Source: Frigoriglobus tundricola (lineage in GTDB: Bacteria > Planctomycetota > Planctomycetia > Gemmatales > Gemmataceae). From it: a stretch of DNA of 64,000 nt. This document shows, piece by piece, positions 59,630 to 64,000 of this stretch. The stretch is taken from the NCBI RefSeq assembly GCF_013128195.2, contig NZ_CP053452.2, positions 8,804,001 through 8,868,000 of the forward strand. The letters run 5' to 3'. The translations under genes were made by a program, and so were the position numbers. The notes below the pieces were generated by a model, which was not told the DNA's origin, made no database searches, and saw only the letters and a list, made by a program, of their open reading frames with translations. The first letter of the stretch is position 1, and each line of letters opens with the position of its first letter.

Positions 59630-61915
59630 TCAAGACGCGCCGTCCAGTACGGCACGCACCTTTCGGGCGAGCCCGAGAGGGCTGAAGGGCTTCTGGAGAA
59701 ACGCGTCCTGCGCCTCGCGCACCCCGTGCCGGACGATCGCGTCGTCGGTGTAACCGCTCATGTACAGCACCCGAACACCCGGCTTCACCTTCCGGACGGC
59801 CTCGGCCAGTTCGCGCCCGCTCATCTCGGGCATCACGACGTCCGTGACAACAAGATCGATCGGCCCGTGGTGGCCGCGCAGAACCTCAATGGCGTCCCGG
59901 CCGGACCCCGCCGCGAGTACGACGTACCCTTGTGACTCCAGCCCGATCCGGCAGATGCGCCGGACCGCCTCCTCGTCCTCGACGAGGAGAACCGTTTCGG
60001 TGCCCCGGCGCGCGGGCGGGACCGGTCCCGAACCCGTTTTCACGGCCGGTGCAGCGGTCTCGGGGAACAGGAGCCGAAAGGTCGTACCGGCGCCGACGGC
60101 GCTCTCGACCAGAACGAGCCCCCCCGCCTGTTTGACGACGCCGTGAACGACCGCCAGCCCCAGGCCGGTCCCCTTTCCCGGGCCTTTGGTGGTGAAGAAC
60201 GGGTCGAACAACCGGGACTTGATGTCATCGGGGATGCCGCAGCCGGTGTCGCGAACCGCGAGTTCCACGTACCGCCCGCTCGGGCACGCGCCGGGCTCCG
60301 CCGCGTCGCCCGCGGGCAGGACGGTGCAGCGCGTCGCGACCGTCAGCCGGCCCCCGGTGGGCATGGCGTCGCGCGCGTTGACCGCGAGGTTCAGGATCAC
60401 CTGATCGATCTGGTTCGGGTCGGCCTCGATCCAGCAGGCGGTCGGGGTCGGGTCGGTCGAGATGAGGATGTCTTCACCCAGCAGCCTGCGGAGCAGCTTG
60501 TCGGACTGGGCGACCACGTCGTTGAGGTTCAGCACCCGGGGCGCGACGATCGCCTTCCGGCTGAACGCCAGCAGTTGGGACGTGAGGGCCGCCGCGCGGT
60601 CCCCCGCGTCCCGCACGGCGGCCAGCGCCGCCCGGTCGGGGTCGTCCGGCCGCCGGTCGGCCAGGAGCATGCCGACGTACCCGTTGATGACGGTGAGCAG
60701 GTTGTTGAAATCGTGCGCCACTCCGCCCGCCAGTTGTCCGACCGCCTCCATTTTCTGGGCCTGCATGAACTGCGCTTCCAAGCGCTTCCGCTCGGTGATG
60801 TCGTGGGACAGCTTGAGGACCCCGGCCGCGGCGCCCTCGGGCCGATCGAACCGGCGGACCCGCGCGTTGACCCACACGCGGGACCCGTCCTTGCGCCAGT
60901 CCTCGTACTCCCCGCTCCACTCGCTCCCGGTCCGCTCGCGTATCTGCCGGCCCACCTCCGCCCGCACCGGTTCGGGGAACCGGTCGAGGTACGGCCGGCC
61001 GATCATCTCCGCGGCCGTCCACCCGAACAGGCGGGTGGCGCCGTCGTTCCAATAGGTCACGACCCCGGAGAGGTCGGTCACGACGACCGAGTCGCGGACC
61101 CCCGCGAGGATGTGCGCGGCCCGGGCGAGGTGTTCGTCCGCCAGCCGCTGATCGTGAACGTCGGTGCACGTACCGACCCACTGGGCGAGCGCCCCGCTCG
61201 GGGCGCGGACCCCGGCCTGGCGGGCGGTGTGCCACCGGTACTGGCCGTCGGCGCGGCGGAGCCGGAACTCGACGTCCACGGGGACGCCGGTTCGGATCAC
61301 GTCCGCCCAGACGGCCTTGACCCGGGGCCGATCGTCCGGGTGGACGAACCGCTCGCAGCACCACCCGCACCCGGGTTCGTTCGGCTGACCGGTGTACTCC
61401 GTCCCGCGCCGGTTGACGTACTCGATGATCCCGTCGGGCCGGGCGGTCCAGACGATCTGGGGGACGCTGTCGGCCAGTGCGCGGTACCGCTCCTCGCTGG
61501 CCCGAAGCGTCTCGCGGGCCCGGCACTCGGCGGCCCGCAGGTCGCGCTGGACCAGGGCCTGGTCGACCGACTGACCCAACCGCCACAACCGGTCCTTCAA
61601 CACGTAGTCGGTGGCGCCGAGCTTGATGGCCCGGACCGCCGACTCTTCGCCGATCGCCCCCGAGACGATGATGAACGGCACCTCCGGCGCGAGTGCGCGC
61701 GTGAGCGCCAGGGCGCGGACCGCGTCGAACTGGGGCAGGTTCCAGTCACACAGAACGACGTCCGGTTCGGTCCCCAGCGCGGTCACGAAGCTCGGCTCGT
61801 CCGCCACGAGCGACACCTCGAGGCGCGCGCTCAGTCGTGCCAGGTGGTGTCGCACGAGTGCGGCATCGGCCGGGTCGTCCTCGACAATCAGGGCGCGGAC
61901 TGTCGTTCTCAGCAT
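59630..61915 (-). CDS. Hybrid sensor histidine kinase (REC-PAS-PAS-HK-REC)
   Basis: A 761-residue cytoplasmic protein. An N-terminal receiver (VRALIVEDDPADAALVRHHL, VVLCDWNLPQFDAVRAL) is followed by two PAS domains (ASEERYRALADSVPQIVWTA; and from about 275 AHILAGVRDSVVVTDLSGVV, each ending in a PAC such as KLSHDITERKRLEAQ). The kinase has H-box GGVAHDFNNLLTVINGYVG, N-box ILNLAVNARDAMPTGG, DTGCGIPDDIKSRLFDPFFT and GKGTGLGLAVVHGVVKQAGG. A C-terminal receiver has LLVEDEEAVRRICRIGL and LVVTDVVMPEMSGRELAEAV. It lacks membrane helices. The ATG at 61915 is 5 nt after the stop of the response-regulator gene. Confidence 0.92.
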   Translation of the reverse strand: MLRTTVRALIVEDDPADAALVRHHLARLSARLEVSLVADEPSFVTALGTEPDVVLCDWNLPQFDAVRALALTRALAPEVPFIIVSGAIGEESAVRAIKLGATDYVLKDRLWRLGQSVDQALVQRDLRAAECRARETLRASEERYRALADSVPQIVWTARPDGIIEYVNRRGTEYTGQPNEPGCGWCCERFVHPDDRPRVKAVWADVIRTGVPVDVEFRLRRADGQYRWHTARQAGVRAPSGALAQWVGTCTDVHDQRLADEHLARAAHILAGVRDSVVVTDLSGVVTYWNDGATRLFGWTAAEMIGRPYLDRFPEPVRAEVGRQIRERTGSEWSGEYEDWRKDGSRVWVNARVRRFDRPEGAAAGVLKLSHDITERKRLEAQFMQAQKMEAVGQLAGGVAHDFNNLLTVINGYVGMLLADRRPDDPDRAALAAVRDAGDRAAALTSQLLAFSRKAIVAPRVLNLNDVVAQSDKLLRRLLGEDILISTDPTPTACWIEADPNQIDQVILNLAVNARDAMPTGGRLTVATRCTVLPAGDAAEPGACPSGRYVELAVRDTGCGIPDDIKSRLFDPFFTTKGPGKGTGLGLAVVHGVVKQAGGLVLVESAVGAGTTFRLLFPETAAPAVKTGSGPVPPARRGTETVLLVEDEEAVRRICRIGLESQGYVVLAAGSGRDAIEVLRGHHGPIDLVVTDVVMPEMSGRELAEAVRKVKPGVRVLYMSGYTDDAIVRHGVREAQDAFLQKPFSPLGLARKVRAVLDGAS

Positions 61916-61920
61916 GGGCG

Positions 61921-62361
61921 TCACACGGGTGGGAGTTGGTTGACGAGGAGCCAGTAGAACCCGAGTTGCCGGACGGTGTCGTCGAACTGGGCGAAGTCCA
62001 CCGGTTTGACGATGTAGCTGTTCACGCCCAGTGCGTAGCACTCGGCGAGGTCGCGGTCCTCCCGTGACGAGGTCAACACGACGACCGGTACGGAGCGGGT
62101 CCCGGGGTCGCTCTTGATCCGCCGTAGGACCTCGATCCCGTCGAGCAGGGGGAGCTTGAGATCGAGAAGGATCACGTAGGGTGGCGCACCGACCGGACGG
62201 GTCGCGTACCGCCCCGTCCGGAAGACGAATTCCAGCGCCTCGACCCCGTCACGCGCCACGTGAATCGTATTTGCGAGGTGATGCCTTCGAAAGGCGTGCT
62301 GGACGAGTGCGATATCGGCCGGATCGTCCTCTGCGAGGAGGATTTCGACGGAAGGTAACAT
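61921..62361 (-). CDS. Stand-alone response regulator (CheY-like, Rcp1 type)
   Basis: A 146-residue single receiver domain. It has the acidic pair in LLAEDDPADIALVQHAFRRH, the phospho-acceptor region YVILLDLKLPLLDGIEVLRR, the Thr/Lys switch blocks VVVLTSSREDRDLAECYALG and NSYIVKPVDFAQF. The LKLPLLDG variant with an insert before it (FRTGRYATRPVGAPP) is typical of Rcp1-like partners of phytochrome/PAS kinases. It lies between a PAS kinase and a hybrid kinase in one operon, so it probably relays phosphate between them. Confidence 0.93.
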   Translation of the reverse strand: MLPSVEILLAEDDPADIALVQHAFRRHHLANTIHVARDGVEALEFVFRTGRYATRPVGAPPYVILLDLKLPLLDGIEVLRRIKSDPGTRSVPVVVLTSSREDRDLAECYALGVNSYIVKPVDFAQFDDTVRQLGFYWLLVNQLPPV

Positions 62362-62531
62362 CGACAAGCGAGTCCTGTTAAAGCCCGGTGTGTCCCTGAA
62401 GCTCATCGCACACCGCGTGCCAATCGTTTTGTTCACTCCGTTCCTCGCAGAACGCACGTTCGTGACCGAAAGGTGCCAGACGTGCGCCAAAACCGCACAC
62501 CCGCGGTGCGATCACAGCACACCTTGCCAGG

Positions 62532-64000
62532 TCAACTGGGGTGGCCGATCGTGAAGAAGAACGTCGCCCCGCGCCCGGGTTCGGAGACGGCCCAGACCCG
62601 CCCGCCGTGCCGGTGAACGATCCGCTGAACCAGGGCCAGTCCGATGCCCGTCCCCTCGAACTCCTCTGCCCGGTGCAACCTCTGGAACACCCCGAACAGC
62701 TTGTGCGCGTACCGCATGTCGAACCCGACCCCGTTGTCGCGGACGTAATACTCGGGGCCGTCGGGGCCGAGCGTGGCTCCGACCTCGATCCGCGCCGGCT
62801 CGCGCCCATAACTGTACTTGATCGCGTTGGACAACAGGTTCAGCCACACCTGCCGGATCAGCCCGGGGTCGGCCGCGCACGCCGGCAGATCGCCCACCCG
62901 CGTCTCGATCCGGTGCCGTTCCGCCGGCGGGACGGTCTCACGCAGGCACTCCTCGACCAGGTGTCGGGGGTCGACGGTCTGGCGGCGGACGGCCTGGCGC
63001 CCGAGCCGCGAGAACGCCAAGAGATCGTCCACCAACTGCCCCATCCGCAGCGCCGCTTTTGCGATCAGCTCCAGGTGCCCGCGGGCCTCCTCCGGGAGCC
63101 CCGCGCCGCACGCCTCGCGTACTATGTTCGTGAACCCGGCGATGTGCCGAATGGGCGCGCGGAGGTCGTGCGAGACGGAGTAGGAGAACGACTCCAGTTC
63201 CCGGTTCGCCGCCTCCAGTTCGGCCGTGCGCGCCCGGACCCGCTGCTCCAGTTCGGCGTTGAGTTGGCGGATCTCGGTCTCGGCCCGTTTGCGGTCGGTG
63301 ATGTCCTGGATCGAGCCCCGGACGCGCACCACCCGGCCGCCCTCGACGATCGGGCGGCAGATCGTGCGGACCCACTTCTTCACCCCCTTCGCGGAGGTCA
63401 TCTGGAGCTCGAGGTCATGGGGCGTGCCGACCCGGGAGGCCGCGTCGATGGCCGCGCGCAGTTCGGCCCGCTGTTCGGCCGCGAAAAAGTTGAACGCGTC
63501 CGCCAGGGCGGGCGGTCCGGACGCGTCCAGGTCGTAGATGTGAGCGGCCCCCGCCGTCCAGTCGGTTTCCAGCGTGACCGGGTCGAACCCCTACCCGCCG
63601 ACGTGGGCCAGGTCGGCGGCCTCCCGGAGCATCAGTTCCTGGTGGCGGAGCTGGAGTTCGAGCCGTTTCCGCTCGGTCAGATTGTGGAGAACGACCAGGG
63701 TCGCGCTCGCGCCGTGATCGGTAATGGGCAGCGCCGTGACGAACACGGGCACGGTCCGGCCGTCGAGCCGGACGGCCGTCTCCTCCCGCCCCGGGACCGG
63801 GGCGCCGGTCGCCCGGATGAGAGCGATCCGTGCGCGGATGGCCCCGTGGTCGTCCGGGTGCATCAGATCGAACGGCGACTTGCCGTGGAGCTGGGTCGGG
63901 TCCGCCGCCCCGAACAGGCGGACGCAGGCCGGGTTGCAGAACGCGAGCCGCCGGTCGATGCTAACGTAAACCGCATCGGGCAGGAACTCGATCAGCGTCC
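62532..64000 (-). CDS. PAS-domain sensor histidine kinase (partial at window edge, in-frame amber codon)
   Basis: The frame runs from the window edge to the stop at 62532. It has a first PAS (FLPDAVYVSIDRRLAFCNPA) with PAC (VVLHNLTERKRLELQLRHQE), a second PAS (FDPVTLETDWTAGAAHIYDL) with PAC GSIQDITDRKRAETEIRQLN, a coiled coil and the kinase: H-box SVSHDLRAPIRHIAGFTNIV, N-box NLLSNAIKYSYGREP, VRDNGVGFD and GTGIGLALVQRIVHRHGGRV. An amber TAG at 63591-63593 replaces the tryptophan expected in HVGGWxFDP of the second PAS. Without it the protein is intact. The response-regulator gene follows 170 bp downstream. Confidence 0.87.

Noticed and set aside
59630..62361. Plus-strand open frames opposite the hybrid kinase and regulator
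   Set aside because: They lack ribosome sites and domains, while the minus strand has full kinase and receiver motifs.
63591..63593. Amber read as an amino acid
   Set aside because: Other genes in the window use TAG as a normal stop, and no suppressor tRNA or pyrrolysine gene was seen.
1..64000. tRNA or rRNA genes
   Set aside because: No cloverleaf with a convincing T-loop and acceptor stem and no conserved rRNA stretches were seen; a small RNA without strong motifs could have been missed.

Overview
This is a high-G+C (about two-thirds by eye) bacterial chromosome segment, almost certainly from a planctomycete of the Gemmataceae type. The markers, judged from sequence and recalled family features rather than a search, are: two proteins with the planctomycete TIGR02996 repeat-companion domain; TIGR03067 domains in a secreted thioredoxin and in a sigma factor; a large PVC-type CxxCH heme/dehydrogenase protein; two very long ECF sigma factors carrying membrane-spanning sensory tails; and an rtcB-archease pair.

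Layout. 1-4.3 kb: a GT39 membrane glycosyltransferase (cut by the window edge), a MoxR-type AAA+ ATPase, a secreted TlpA-like thioredoxin and an LRR protein. 4.3-7.0 kb: a sulfane-sulfur locus in which an ArsR-type repressor is divergent from a CoA-disulfide-reductase/rhodanese and a membrane-anchored rhodanese, with a well-formed promoter/operator between them. 7-23.6 kb: mainly housekeeping and envelope genes (metallopeptidase-like protein, site-2 protease, MgtE with a large insert, panC, CYTH, Rieske, cytochrome c-like, purB, a solute-binding protein, a TIGR02996-MshEN fusion, archease, RtcB). 23.6-37.1 kb: a polysaccharide cluster on the minus strand with GDP-sugar enzymes, two methyltransferases, six glycosyltransferases, a DUF2304 protein and a Wzm/Wzt-type ABC exporter. 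37.4-45.1 kb: two giant ECF sigma factors flanking RNase Y; the first has a CxxCH motif and an SLBB-like C-terminus and lies just upstream of the polysaccharide cluster in the same orientation. 45.2-59.2 kb: FtsY, a TPR-like membrane protein, a pseudouridine synthase, a parvulin isomerase, an LptF/G-type permease with a phosphatase, an SGNH hydrolase with the CxxCH protein, CbiM and MutS2. 59.6-64 kb: two-component genes (hybrid kinase, response regulator, PAS kinase running off the edge).

Two window-wide patterns stand out. First, eleven long intergenic inverted repeats of several sequence families (up to a 44-bp near-perfect stem) sit mostly at gene 3' ends, and a similar palindromic repeat lies in frame inside mutS2. 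Second, three genes that should be intact are broken by a single lesion: RNase Y (frameshift after the membrane anchor), the parvulin isomerase (frameshift after the signal peptide) and the last PAS kinase (TGG to TAG at a conserved PAS tryptophan). These may be assembly errors or real mutations. No tRNA, rRNA, CRISPR array, transposase or phage gene was recognised.
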